From SSF26 sp037443945 (GTDB lineage: Bacteria > Chloroflexota > Anaerolineae > J102): DNA of 64,000 nt. Below, in pieces: positions 24,878 through 35,403 of this stretch. The notes below the pieces were generated by a model. It did no database searches and was not told the origin of the DNA. It saw nothing but the letters and a program-made list of their open reading frames with translations. Position numbers and translations under genes: made by a program. The stretch's first letter is position 1. Each line of letters begins with the position of its first letter. Location of the stretch: positions 4,475-68,474 of the forward strand of contig JBBINH010000015.1 of NCBI GenBank assembly GCA_037443945.1. The letters are read 5' to 3'.

Positions 24878-27448
24878 ATGGGCGTCTTGGCCGATATGCG
24901 CATGCGCACGCGATTCCATCAACGACGCCGTGTTACGATCGGGGTGGTCGCCCTGGCTCTGGTCCTGGTCGGATTATGGAGTGGCATCTGGGTCTATTTG
25001 GGACCGTTCCCCGACCTGAACGACCTCGACCGCCATCGGCCTGCCGCGGCCATTCGCATCCTCGACCGTCAGGGTCTGCTGCTCTACGAAGTGGCCGATC
25101 CGGCCCGCGGGAACTATCGGCCCATCCCGATGACGGCGATGCCCCTGGCCTGTCGGCAGGCGATCGTGGCCGCTGAAGATAGTCGCTTTTATCATCATCC
25201 GGGCGTGGACCTGCCTTCAATCCTGCGGGCGGCCTGGAGCAACTGGCGGGCCGGCGGGGTGGTCCAGGGCGGTTCGACCCTGACCCAACAACTGGCACGG
25301 CTCTTGTTGTTGGATGAGTCCGAACGTTATGAGCAGAGCCTGCGCCGCAAGTTGCGGGAGGCGGTGCTGGCCTGGCGGCTGGAACGTCGTTTCGGCAAGG
25401 ACGAGATCCTGACCCTGTATCTGAATCATGTCTACTTCGGCCATTTTGCCGTCGGTCTCGAGGCGGCGGCGCAGTCGTACTTCGGCCATCATGCCGCCGA
25501 GCTGGATCTGGCCCAGTGTGCGTTGCTGGCCGGGTTGCCGCAGGCGCCCGCAGTCTACAATCCGGTGGAACACATGGAGGCCGCCCGCCAACGCCAACGT
25601 TATGTGCTGGCCCGCATGGTGGAAGCCGGTTTTATCGACAGGACCACGGCCGCACGGGCGGCCGCCGAACCGCTCACGTTGGCGCCCACGCCGTTCCCCA
25701 TCGAGGCGCCCCATTTTGTGTTCTACGTTTACGGCCAACTGGAGGAGGCCATCGGCCGCGAACGGCTGAGGCAAGGCGGTCTCACCGTGTACACCACGCT
25801 CGACCTGCCCCTCAACCGCCATGCCGAACGCATCATCCGCCACCGCCTGGCCGAGCTTAATCGCCCCGGACCCGACGGCGGGCGCCAACGCCGGGCCGAA
25901 AATGCCGCTCTGGTGGCGCTGGATCCGGCAACGGGGGCCTTGCTCGCTTTGGTCGGCAGTCCCGATTATTTTGATGCCCGCATCGCCGGGGCCGTCAATG
26001 CGGCCCTGACCTTGCGCCAGCCGGGTTCGGCCATCAAACCGCTGACCTATGCCATAGCCCTCGATCCGAAGCTCAGCGCAGCCGCCGGCCGCCGGCCGTT
26101 CACGCCGGCCACCATCCTGGCCGATGTACCGAGTCGCTTCCTCACGCGCGAAGGAACTTACTACGAGCCCCTCAATTACGACCTGACCTTCCACGGACCC
26201 GTCTCGGTGCGGATGGCCCTGGCCAATTCGTACAACGTGCCGGCCGTGCACACCCTGGCCGTGATCGGGGTAGCAGCCCTGGTGGAGCAAGCCCGTCGGC
26301 ATGGCATCACGACCTTGGCTCGCCCCGAAGACCACGGCCTGGCCCTGACGCTGGGTGGGGGCGAAGTGCGCTTGTTGGAATTGACGACGGCCTACGCGCC
26401 CTTTGTGACGGGCGGCCGGACCCTCCAGCCCATCGCCATTGCCCGCATCGAGGACATCCAGGGTCGGCTGTTGTTTGCCGCCGGAGTGGACGGACCGGTT
26501 TTCAATCCCGAAGGCTGGCCGCTCCCCGTCGTCGGTGAACGTCCCCTCGTGCTCGATCCCCGCACGGCCTATCTCATCACCGACATCCTCAGCGACAACG
26601 ATGCTCGCAGTCGCAGTTTTGGGTTCTCCAGCCCGCTGCGCCTGGACCGACCGGCGGCCGCCAAGACGGGAACGACCACCGATTGGCGGGATAACTGGAC
26701 AATAGGCTACACCCCCGATCTGCTGACAGGGGTATGGGTGGGCAATGCCGACAATACGCCCATGTACGGCGTCGGCGGCATTGACGGCGCCGCGCCGATC
26801 TGGCATGACTTCATGACCGTGGCCCACCGTGGGCGTCCGGTGCGGTCCTTTGCCCGTCCACCGGGTCTGGTCGAACGGACCATCTGTCTTCCTTCCGGGT
26901 TGCTGCCTTCGCCTGCGTGTCCGCAGGTCGGTCGCGAACGGTTCATCGCCGGCACCGAACCCGATCGACCTGATGACCAGTACCGCATCATCGCCGTGGA
27001 TGGGCGCACCGGCCGACCGGCCACGGCCGAGACACCGGCCACGGCCGTGGTCTATCGCGTGGCCTGGGCGCCGCCGCCGGCGCTGCGCGATTGGGCCCGT
27101 CAACAGGGGATGCTGCTCCTGGCGGACGACAGCGCGGCTCCCACGACCATCAACGCCCAACCCATGTTGCAGATCGTCAGTCCCGAACCGAATGCCGTGT
27201 ATGTGTGGGACGAACGGCTGCCCCCAGACGTACAACGGCTGCAACTGGCCGTCAGCTATCACGGTCAGGACGCGCTAAGTGCCGTGACCTACCTGCTCGA
27301 TGACGCCGTGGCGCTCACGGCCACCGACTGGCCCTGGACGGCCTGGTGGCTGCCAACATCCGGCGAACACCGTCTGCGCGTGATTGCCCGTACCCGCAAC
27401 GGCCGGACATTGACGGCGGATCCCATCCGTTTTCGCGTGGAAAAGTAA
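24878..27448 (+). CDS. Class A penicillin-binding protein (PBP1C/1A-like)
   Basis: 856-aa bifunctional peptidoglycan synthase. One membrane anchor near 20-40; glycosyltransferase 51 domain about 60-230 with AAEDSRFYHHPGVD and GGSTLTQQLAR; transpeptidase domain with SxxK at S384-K387 (PGSAIKP), SxN in NSYNVP near 451-453, and KTGT near 596. The last 130 residues form a C-terminal Ig/BiPBP-like domain typical of PBP1C-type proteins. It polymerises lipid II and crosslinks stem peptides outside the membrane. ATG 24878, 20 bases after xdhC; a Shine-Dalgarno is not clear. Confidence 0.93.
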   Translation: MGVLADMRMRTRFHQRRRVTIGVVALALVLVGLWSGIWVYLGPFPDLNDLDRHRPAAAIRILDRQGLLLYEVADPARGNYRPIPMTAMPLACRQAIVAAEDSRFYHHPGVDLPSILRAAWSNWRAGGVVQGGSTLTQQLARLLLLDESERYEQSLRRKLREAVLAWRLERRFGKDEILTLYLNHVYFGHFAVGLEAAAQSYFGHHAAELDLAQCALLAGLPQAPAVYNPVEHMEAARQRQRYVLARMVEAGFIDRTTAARAAAEPLTLAPTPFPIEAPHFVFYVYGQLEEAIGRERLRQGGLTVYTTLDLPLNRHAERIIRHRLAELNRPGPDGGRQRRAENAALVALDPATGALLALVGSPDYFDARIAGAVNAALTLRQPGSAIKPLTYAIALDPKLSAAAGRRPFTPATILADVPSRFLTREGTYYEPLNYDLTFHGPVSVRMALANSYNVPAVHTLAVIGVAALVEQARRHGITTLARPEDHGLALTLGGGEVRLLELTTAYAPFVTGGRTLQPIAIARIEDIQGRLLFAAGVDGPVFNPEGWPLPVVGERPLVLDPRTAYLITDILSDNDARSRSFGFSSPLRLDRPAAAKTGTTTDWRDNWTIGYTPDLLTGVWVGNADNTPMYGVGGIDGAAPIWHDFMTVAHRGRPVRSFARPPGLVERTICLPSGLLPSPACPQVGRERFIAGTEPDRPDDQYRIIAVDGRTGRPATAETPATAVVYRVAWAPPPALRDWARQQGMLLLADDSAAPTTINAQPMLQIVSPEPNAVYVWDERLPPDVQRLQLAVSYHGQDALSAVTYLLDDAVALTATDWPWTAWWLPTSGEHRLRVIARTRNGRTLTADPIRFRVEK

Positions 27449-27553
27449 AGGATGACCGAGATCGTTTCCCCATCCGGCCCCAAGCGGAACCGGAAAGGCA
27501 GCGGTAACGTCCGGGTATCCGTAATCTTACGACCCGCCAACCCGCTTGCGGGC

Positions 27554-27582
27554 TTTCCTGTCATTCTGTCATCTGCTATAAT
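27554..27582 (+). promoter_or_regulatory. Promoter for the SH3 lipoprotein gene
   Basis: Consensus TATAAT at 27577-27582; the best -35 is TTTCCT (27554-27559) with 17-base spacing, weak. A short inverted repeat CCCG-CTTG-CGGG at about 27542-27552 just upstream may end the PBP transcript. Confidence 0.5.
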
Positions 27583-27650
27583 CGGCCGTCGTCGCCATAC
27601 CCAACGCGATGGCCGTCCATTTCATCCTCACTTCGAGGTTATAACTCGCC

Positions 27651-28610
27651 ATGTTGCTCCGCTTTCGCTTTCTTGCCTTCCTGATGATGGCCCTGGTCAT
27701 CGCCGCCTGTGGCAACCGGGCTACACCGGAACCGACACCGACCCGCACCCCTCGCCCCACCTTCACCCCCACCCCGATGGGGCAAACGGCCAACAGCCCC
27801 CTCTTTCAGACCCCCATTCCCGTGAATCCCACACCGGCCCCCTTGCCGACGGATACGCCGGTCCCGCCCACCGACACGCCTGTCCCGACCCCGACGCCGG
27901 AACCGCCCACACCGACGCCGCTACCGCCTCAGGTCTATGCGAATCAGGCCGTCAACGTGCGCGGGGGACCTGGGGTCAACTACCCTCGTTTGGGCGCGCT
28001 GGTGCCCGGACAGCGCTATGTTGTCACGGGGAAAAACCCGGCCGGCGATTGGTGGCAGATCGATTACAACGGCCGCGCCGGCTGGGTGACCGATAGCCTG
28101 GTGAGCAAAGAAGGCGCCATCGAAACCGTCGCCGTCGCCGCCAACATCCCCGCCCCACCGCCTCCGCGGCCCACGCAACCGCCGACGCCGACCCCGCCAC
28201 CGGCGCCCACCCCCACACCGGCGCCTGCGTATCCTTACTTCGTCCTGCGTGGGGTCGAACGCTGCGAACCCAACCCCGGCGTTACCTACTTCAAAGGCTT
28301 TGTACGCGACCGCAACAACAACCCCATCAACGGCGTCTGCGTCCACATCGCCTTCTACGGACCTCGCCAGACCAAATGCTCCGGCTGTGGCGAACCGGCC
28401 GGTGAATGGGGCTTTGCTCCCTTTGGCGGCCCTGCTCCGGCCAACACACCGATCGAAATCTTTGTCGTCGAGTGCCCGGCCGGGGGGCTTTCGGCCGGCG
28501 GCCAGTCTTACGACGGCGCCGGCAGTTCGCCGCCGCCGCTTTCCGACAAATGGACACGCACAATAACGGCCAGCGAGCAGTGCACGGGTATCACCTTTAT
28601 CAGGAACTGA
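27651..28610 (+). CDS. SH3-domain lipoprotein with Pro/Thr linkers
   Basis: 319 aa. The signal peptide ends in VIAAC (lipidated Cys at C20). A Thr/Pro-rich linker of about 75 residues follows, then a bacterial SH3 domain (about 96-150, AVNVRGGPGVNYPRLG and WWQIDYNGRAGWV), a second Pro/Thr linker and a C-terminal Cys-containing domain of unknown function (about 205-319, with CSGCGEPAGEWGF). Likely anchored on the outer face of the membrane, binding cell wall or surface polymers. ATG 27651. It lies between the PBP and the membrane glycosidase, consistent with an envelope role. Confidence 0.85.
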   Translation: MLLRFRFLAFLMMALVIAACGNRATPEPTPTRTPRPTFTPTPMGQTANSPLFQTPIPVNPTPAPLPTDTPVPPTDTPVPTPTPEPPTPTPLPPQVYANQAVNVRGGPGVNYPRLGALVPGQRYVVTGKNPAGDWWQIDYNGRAGWVTDSLVSKEGAIETVAVAANIPAPPPPRPTQPPTPTPPPAPTPTPAPAYPYFVLRGVERCEPNPGVTYFKGFVRDRNNNPINGVCVHIAFYGPRQTKCSGCGEPAGEWGFAPFGGPAPANTPIEIFVVECPAGGLSAGGQSYDGAGSSPPPLSDKWTRTITASEQCTGITFIRN

Positions 28611-28632
28611 CGGCCTTACCCCCGGTTCCTGC

Positions 28633-28666
28633 GAAGCCGAGCCCGAGCGCTCGGCTTCCTTGTGTT
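28633..28666 (+). terminator. Terminator-like hairpin after the SH3 lipoprotein gene
   Basis: Perfect 10-bp stem GAAGCCGAGC (28633-28642)/GCTCGGCTTC (28649-28658), 6-nt loop, followed by CTTGTGTT. The T-run is interrupted. Confidence 0.65.
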
Positions 28667-28686
28667 CGCTTGCGCCGGCCATCACC

Positions 28687-30453
<1,767 letters not shown>

Positions 30454-30541
30454 GCCGTTATCGTGTTTTTTTCTCCATTCTCTAATCGTTTCTTAATACG
30501 AAATATGAGCTGGCGCATAGAACACCCGGTTTTGGGGTAGT

Positions 30542-30547
30542 TATAAT
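30542..30547 (+). promoter_or_regulatory. -10 box for the cytochrome c maturation operon
   Basis: Consensus TATAAT, 72 bases before the ccmH ATG. The region 30475-30545 is AT-richer than its surroundings. No convincing -35 box (TAGAAC at 18 bases). Confidence 0.5.
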
Positions 30548-30619
30548 GCGCACACCTTGCTCACGAAATCGTTCGTGCATGCAGCATCGCTGCAAACTCG
30601 CCATGGGTTCGTTCCGCCT

Positions 30620-31069
30620 ATGCTCCGTCGTCTTCTGCTCTTTTTCCTGTTCCTGGGCGTAACCGCGCCCGTTTTTGCTCAGGGCGACGACCCTAGAGAG
30701 CAATTGTTCAAAGAGCTGTGGTGCCCCATTTGCAACGGCATTCGTCTGGATGTCTGTGAGCAGCAGGTCTGCGAACAGATGCGCGCGCTGATCGACCAGG
30801 AACTGGCGGCCGGTAAGACGCCTGAACAGATCAAAGCCCAGTTTATCGATCTTTACGGCCCGGTTGTCCTGGGCGAGCCTCCGCGTGAGGGTTTCAACTT
30901 GATCGCCTGGATTGTGCCCGTGGTCTTGCTGATAGGAGGCCTGGCGACGGCCGTGCTTATCTCGCAACGCCACAAGCTGCGGGCGATCCCGCTCGCGGCA
31001 TCATCTGCCCCATCGGATGCTGCCGATCCGTATCTTGCCCGTGTCGATCGCGAGTTAGCCGATGAATGA
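30620..31069 (+). CDS. ccmH: Cytochrome c maturation protein CcmH
   Basis: 149 aa. A signal peptide or anchor (1-22) is followed by the CcmH redox domain with C35-P-I-C38 in LWCPICNG, the conserved LYGPVVLGEPP segment, and a C-terminal helix. CcmH reduces the apocytochrome c CXXCH thiols with CcmG and takes part in heme ligation with CcmF. ATG 30620; an upstream in-frame extension to 30557 would put extra residues before the signal and is unlikely. Its end overlaps the next gene by eight bases. Confidence 0.9.
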   Translation: MLRRLLLFFLFLGVTAPVFAQGDDPREQLFKELWCPICNGIRLDVCEQQVCEQMRALIDQELAAGKTPEQIKAQFIDLYGPVVLGEPPREGFNLIAWIVPVVLLIGGLATAVLISQRHKLRAIPLAASSAPSDAADPYLARVDRELADE

Positions 31070-31643
31070 CTCTGTCGTATCCCCTAATGCTCCTGCCCGT
31101 CGCCTTCGTCCAGGGGGGTTGCTCCTGGTGATAGGCATTGCGGTCATCGGGCTGATTTTCGTGGCCGTGTTCTATTACGGTGTCCTCAATCCACCCAGCC
31201 AGCGGGTAGGTTCGGGACCGGCGCCCGATTTTACCTTTACAACCTACGCCTTCGGCCTCAGCCCTTATGATGGCCAGACCTTTCGTCTGTCCGACTTTCG
31301 CGGTCAGCCGGTGGTTCTCAATTTCTGGGCGAGTTGGTGTGGGCCTTGCCGCGATGAACAGCCCCATCTGGAGGCGGCCTGGCGTCAGTATCAGGGTCGG
31401 GTCATGGTCATCGGCCTGGATTATCTGGACCAGGAGCCCAATGCTCGCGCTTACCTGACCGAATTCGGTGTCACCTACCCGAACGGCCCCGATCGAGGTA
31501 GCCGCGCTTACACGGCGTATCGCGTGCAGGGCGTACCGGAGACGTTCTTCATCGACGCCCAGGGTTTTGTCCGGGGCTACTACGTCGGCCCCATCACGGC
31601 GGCCGAGCTCGAACAACGTATCCAGGAACTGCTATCGCCATAA
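31062..31643 (+). CDS. TlpA/ResA/CcmG-type thioredoxin-fold protein
   Basis: 193-aa membrane-anchored thiol-disulfide oxidoreductase. Anchor helix about 19-40; thioredoxin fold with WCGPC (C93, C96), cis-Pro in GVPETFFID. It should keep apocytochrome c thiols reduced for heme attachment (ccmG role). The ATG at 31062 lies within the last codons of ccmH, so translation is coupled. Confidence 0.92.
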   Translation: MNDSVVSPNAPARRLRPGGLLLVIGIAVIGLIFVAVFYYGVLNPPSQRVGSGPAPDFTFTTYAFGLSPYDGQTFRLSDFRGQPVVLNFWASWCGPCRDEQPHLEAAWRQYQGRVMVIGLDYLDQEPNARAYLTEFGVTYPNGPDRGSRAYTAYRVQGVPETFFIDAQGFVRGYYVGPITAAELEQRIQELLSP

Positions 31644-31696
31644 GCACCCGGCGACAAGCCCGGTTATCTCTGCTTCTTACCCCCGGTACCCTTCCT

Positions 31697-33751
31697 ATGA
31701 TTGATATCGGTTACATTGCCCTCTTGTTCGCCTGCCTCACCGCCGCCTACGGCATCGTGGCCGGCTTCCTGGGTGGCCTCCGCCGCAACGCCGCTCTGGC
31801 CGCCAGCGGCCGCAATGCCCTCTTCGCAACGTCCGGGTTGGTCATGGTGGCCTCGATTGCCCTGTGGTACCTGTTGCTGACCAACGACATGTCGGTCGAA
31901 TACGTGTCCAGCCACAGCGAGCGCAATCTGCCTCTGTTCTATCGCTTTTCGGCCATGTGGGGCGGTCAAGCCGGTTCGCTCCTGTTCTGGGGGCTAATCC
32001 TGGCCGTGTACAGCCTCGTTTTTGTGGCCGTGGAGTGGAAACGACAGCCCCGACGAGGTCCTTATATCGTCGGGGTTTTGCTCATCGTCCAGCTCTTCTT
32101 CCTCCTCATCACGGTTTTTGCCGCCAATCCCTTCAACCGGCTGTGGCTCATGCCCGATGGCACGACCCACGGTGCCGTCTTCCGACCTCGAAACGCTGCC
32201 CTTTTCGTCCCCGCCGACGGCAACGGGTTGAATCCGCTGCTGCAGAACTACTGGATGGTCGTCCATCCCATCTTCCTGTACCTGGGCTACGTAGGGCTCA
32301 CTCTGCCGATGGCCCTGGCCGTGGCCGGGCTTCTGGCGGGTGATCTCGACAACCGATGGGTCAAACAGGTGCGGGTCTGGCTTCTTATCCCTTGGCTCTT
32401 CCTGGGCATCGGTATCCTCATGGGCAGTCAGTGGGCCTATATCGAACTCGGATGGGGTGGTTTTTGGGCCTGGGACCCGGTCGAGAACGCGTCCTTCATT
32501 CCCTGGTTGACGGCCACGGCCTTTCTCCACAGCATCATGATTCAGCAACAGCGGGGCATGCTGAAGGTGTGGAATGTCGTGCTGGCGTTTCTCAGCTTCT
32601 GGCTGGTGATCATCGGCACCTTCATCACCCGCAGCGGCATTATCGACTCGGTCCATGCCTTTGCTCTTTCCAACATCGGGCCCCTTTTCCTCAGCTTCAT
32701 CGTCTTCAGCTTTGCCGGCTTTTTGGCCTTGTTGTGGTGGCGCTTGCCCCTGCTGCAATCGGAGGCCGAGTTGGATTCGTTCTTCAGCCGCGAATCGGCT
32801 TTTCTGTACGTCAACGTCCTCTTTGTCGTGGCCGCGCTCGCCACTCTGTTCGGCACGATTTTCCCCATCATCTCGGAGGCGATTACGAAGACGAAAATTG
32901 CGGTCAGCGCGCCTTATTTCAACAAGGTCGATGGCCCCATTTTTCTGGTCCTTCTCGCCCTCATGGGCATCGGCCCCTTGCTGGGCTGGCGGCGCACTTC
33001 GCCGGAGATGCTGCGTCGCAATCTGACGGTGCCCATTGCGTTTGCCGTTGCCGTTGTTGTCCTCTTGGCGATGATGGTCACGCGACGATGGGTGCCGCTC
33101 CTGAGCTGGGGGATGAGCGCGCTGGCCCTGGGCGCCATTTTCTGGGAGTACTACCGAGGTGCGCGTGCCCGTCATAAAGCCACCGGCGAAGCCTGGCCTG
33201 TGGCCTTGTGGCAGGTCATGGTGCGCAATCAACGGCGGTACGGCGGTTACATCGTCCATCTCGGCGTTATCTTTATCGCCGTAGCCGTCACCGGTGCCAC
33301 CAGCTTCCAGTTCAACCTCAAACAGAGCCTGCGCCTGAACGAAAGCGCCAACCTGGCCGGCTACACCTTCACCTTCACCGGGCTCGAACAGGAGCGGGCC
33401 TCCAATCATAGCTCGGTGATCGCCCATGTGCTCATCGAGAAAGACGGCCAGGTCATCGGCACCCTCAAGCCACGCATGAACTTTTACGACGCCGTTCGCG
33501 GTCGCGAGATGGGACCGACCACCGAGGTGGGCCTCCACACCACGCCGCGCGAGGATGTGTATGTCGTGTTCAACGGCTGGGAGGAAAACGGCGAACTGGC
33601 CGCCTTTGAGTTTTTCGTCAATCCGCTCATGTTGTGGATGTGGATCGGTGGTCTGGTGATGATGGCAGGCACCCTTTTCGCCCTCTGGCCTGTGAGCGTC
33701 CAGACGACGCGGCGTCTGCCTGTTCCCGCTCCCCAACCCGTCTCGCCCTGA
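31697..33751 (+). CDS. ccmF: Cytochrome c heme lyase subunit CcmF
   Basis: 684-aa polytopic protein with about 15 helices. It carries the tryptophan-rich heme-handling motif ELGWGGFWAWDPVENAS near residue 250-265 and the preceding conserved HPIFLYLGYVG. With CcmH it ligates heme to apocytochrome c in system I. A large periplasmic loop near the C terminus (about 540-640) is typical. ATG 31697 is 53 bases after ccmG. The CcmABCDE genes are not in the window. Confidence 0.95.
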   Translation: MIDIGYIALLFACLTAAYGIVAGFLGGLRRNAALAASGRNALFATSGLVMVASIALWYLLLTNDMSVEYVSSHSERNLPLFYRFSAMWGGQAGSLLFWGLILAVYSLVFVAVEWKRQPRRGPYIVGVLLIVQLFFLLITVFAANPFNRLWLMPDGTTHGAVFRPRNAALFVPADGNGLNPLLQNYWMVVHPIFLYLGYVGLTLPMALAVAGLLAGDLDNRWVKQVRVWLLIPWLFLGIGILMGSQWAYIELGWGGFWAWDPVENASFIPWLTATAFLHSIMIQQQRGMLKVWNVVLAFLSFWLVIIGTFITRSGIIDSVHAFALSNIGPLFLSFIVFSFAGFLALLWWRLPLLQSEAELDSFFSRESAFLYVNVLFVVAALATLFGTIFPIISEAITKTKIAVSAPYFNKVDGPIFLVLLALMGIGPLLGWRRTSPEMLRRNLTVPIAFAVAVVVLLAMMVTRRWVPLLSWGMSALALGAIFWEYYRGARARHKATGEAWPVALWQVMVRNQRRYGGYIVHLGVIFIAVAVTGATSFQFNLKQSLRLNESANLAGYTFTFTGLEQERASNHSSVIAHVLIEKDGQVIGTLKPRMNFYDAVRGREMGPTTEVGLHTTPREDVYVVFNGWEENGELAAFEFFVNPLMLWMWIGGLVMMAGTLFALWPVSVQTTRRLPVPAPQPVSP

Positions 33752-33760
33752 GCACGGCCT

Positions 33761-34291
33761 ATGTGGATCGTCGTTGCCTTGTTACTCTTGTTGGCGGCAG
33801 GCCTGGTCATTCTGTGGCCCTATCTGCGACCGCGCGCCACGGCGTTGACGGCGGCCGAGGCTGTGGAACTTGACCCGCGGCTGGCCGAGCTATACGAGCA
33901 GCGCGAGATGCTGTACAAGGCCATTCGCGATGCCCGGTTTGACCTGGAAATGGGCAAACTGTCTCCGGCCGACTACGAACAGCAGGAAGCCAAGTTGAAA
34001 TGGCAGGCGGCGGCCGTGCTGCGCGCCATTGATGAGCTGGAACAGACCCTGTTTTCGCCTCAACTCGATGCGCGTCTGGAAGCCGAGATCGCGGCCGTGC
34101 GGGCGGCTGCTCTTGAGTCCGCCACCGAGGAGGCGATCCCCGTTCGCGAGCATAACGGCGGCGCCATCGCTGCCAAGACGCCGGTCACGGCAGCCGTTGG
34201 GGATCGCTTTTGTGGCTATTGCGGCCATAAACTGCGGCCGGGGGACCGTTTTTGTGGGCGATGTGGCCGGGCCGTCCGGCGCGAGATGTAA
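33761..34291 (+). CDS. CcmI-like N-terminal domain with C-terminal zinc ribbon
   Basis: 176 aa. One N-terminal membrane helix (2-22), then a helical region (about 45-120, LAELYEQREMLYKAIRDARFDLEMGKLS) of the kind seen after the anchor in CcmI/CycH, then a linker and a zinc ribbon near 148-170 with CGYC and CGRC pairs. CcmI normally ends in a TPR domain that holds apocytochrome c; here a double-Cys zinc ribbon replaces it. Last gene of the ccm operon, nine bases after ccmF. Apocytochrome delivery is an inference from position. Confidence 0.72.
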   Translation: MWIVVALLLLLAAGLVILWPYLRPRATALTAAEAVELDPRLAELYEQREMLYKAIRDARFDLEMGKLSPADYEQQEAKLKWQAAAVLRAIDELEQTLFSPQLDARLEAEIAAVRAAALESATEEAIPVREHNGGAIAAKTPVTAAVGDRFCGYCGHKLRPGDRFCGRCGRAVRREM

Positions 34292-34392
34292 GGCGAAAGA
34301 CGGTTCAGGCTTACCCTAAGAACAGCGCGCATGTCCTGGGCAAGACCGTCGCCTGGCCTGGGACCTATGGGCATCGGGGAGAGAGCGAAGAA

Positions 34393-34498
34393 GACTCGGT
34401 TCCGGAGTGTGTTGGCGCAAGAGCGGCAGGCATAACGTTCTAACGTTCAAACGTTCTAACGTTCTAACGTTCTCACCAACAGAAGATAGAACCGAGTC
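34393..34498. repeat. 10-bp inverted repeat bracketing the octamer array
   Basis: GACTCGGTTC (34393-34402) and GAACCGAGTC (34489-34498), perfect. The direct word GCGAAGAA also occurs just outside or beside both arms. The enclosed 86 bases contain the octamer array. Confidence 0.7.
34433..34472 (+). repeat. Five tandem octamers TAACGTTC
   Basis: Five contiguous 8-bp units (34433, 34441, 34449, 34457, 34465); the third reads AAACGTTC. Each holds the palindrome AACGTT, spaced exactly 8 bases apart. Lies in the 260-base spacer between the ccm operon and the FGE-fold gene. Confidence 0.92.
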
Positions 34499-34537
34499 GC
34501 GAAGAATGGACGGCACCGCCGGCGATGGTGATAATGG

Positions 34538-34543
34538 CATAAT
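34538..34543 (+). promoter_or_regulatory. -10-like box directly before the FGE-fold gene
   Basis: CATAAT eight bases before the ATG at 34552, which would give a leaderless message. An alternative is GATAAT (34530-34535) with TGGACG 17 bases upstream. Confidence 0.35.
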
Positions 34544-34551
34544 CTCCCATC

Positions 34552-35403
34552 ATGGCCCGTCGTCCTACGCATCGCCTTATCTTCATCCCGGCCGGACCGT
34601 TCATTTACGGGCCGGAAGTCGTCTACGAACGCCATGCCGGCACGCGGCCGCTGCGCCCGCGGCAGACGTTATGGCTACCGGCCTTCTCCATTCAGGCCTA
34701 CCCGGTGACCTATGCCGAATGGAAGGCCTTTTTGGACGCCACCGGCTATGCCTGGGAAGGGCGTTGGTGGGCCATTCGCCGCCGCGGTTGGCGGCGATGG
34801 TGGCGGCGTTTTGCTCCGGTGGACACGTACCCGCCGGATATGGCAAACTATCCTATCGTGGATGTGTCCCAAGCCGACGCCCTTGCCTATGCCGCCTGGC
34901 TGAGTGAGCAACACGGTCTGGCCTATACCCTGCCGACCGAGGAGCAATGGGAGAAGGCTGCCCGTGGCACCGACGGACGCACCTATCCCTGGGGCGAAGC
35001 GCCGCCACGGCCCGAACTCATGCATTTGCCGGCCATCCATACCCTGGGCCTCGACTATTTCCTCTACAACCTCTGCCGCAAACCGACCATCGAGCGCGCC
35101 CGCAGCGGCTGGTACTGGCGTATCGGCACGCCTGTGCCCGTGGGTAGCATCCCGGAGAATCGGTCACCCTACGGTTGTCTGGACATGGCCGGCAATGTCT
35201 GGGAATGGACTCTCAGCCCGTATCACCCGGACGATCCCCGTTTTCATGTCGTCAAAGGCGGATCGTGGGGTTATAGCCCCCATCATACTGCCTGTTACGT
35301 GCGCTCGGCCTGCTCCATCACCATCCCCAGCGCCGTCTATCGCGCCCAGGGGACCGGTTTTCGCCTGGTGTGCAACGACCCGCTCCCTCCACCCCCGCCA
35401 TGA
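34552..35403 (+). CDS. FGE/SUMF1-fold protein, probably not a formylglycine synthase
   Basis: 283 aa, a single formylglycine-generating-enzyme fold domain: IPAGPFIYG, YPVTYAEWKAFL, LPTEEQWEKAARG, GCLDMAGNVWEWT, VVKGGSWGY and a C-terminal GTGFRLV. The two copper-binding cysteines of true FGE (one right after GGS.L, the second five residues on) are not matched: the first position is Tyr and the later Cys pair is spaced C-x5-C. It is thus more likely a binding or structural relative. An Arg/Trp-rich insert lies near 70-87. Its stop overlaps the flippase start by four bases, linking it to polysaccharide export. Confidence 0.78.
   Translation: MARRPTHRLIFIPAGPFIYGPEVVYERHAGTRPLRPRQTLWLPAFSIQAYPVTYAEWKAFLDATGYAWEGRWWAIRRRGWRRWWRRFAPVDTYPPDMANYPIVDVSQADALAYAAWLSEQHGLAYTLPTEEQWEKAARGTDGRTYPWGEAPPRPELMHLPAIHTLGLDYFLYNLCRKPTIERARSGWYWRIGTPVPVGSIPENRSPYGCLDMAGNVWEWTLSPYHPDDPRFHVVKGGSWGYSPHHTACYVRSACSITIPSAVYRAQGTGFRLVCNDPLPPPPP

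Noticed and set aside
25217..27262. Minus-strand open frame of 681 codons opposite the class A PBP
   Set aside because: No recognisable motif and perfectly antisense to a gene with all PBP motifs.
31994..33736. Minus-strand open frame of 580 codons opposite ccmF
   Set aside because: Low-complexity Asp/Glu/Gln/His-rich translation; antisense shadow.
34433..34472. CRISPR array
   Set aside because: The repeat unit is 8 bp and contiguous, with no spacers and no cas genes.
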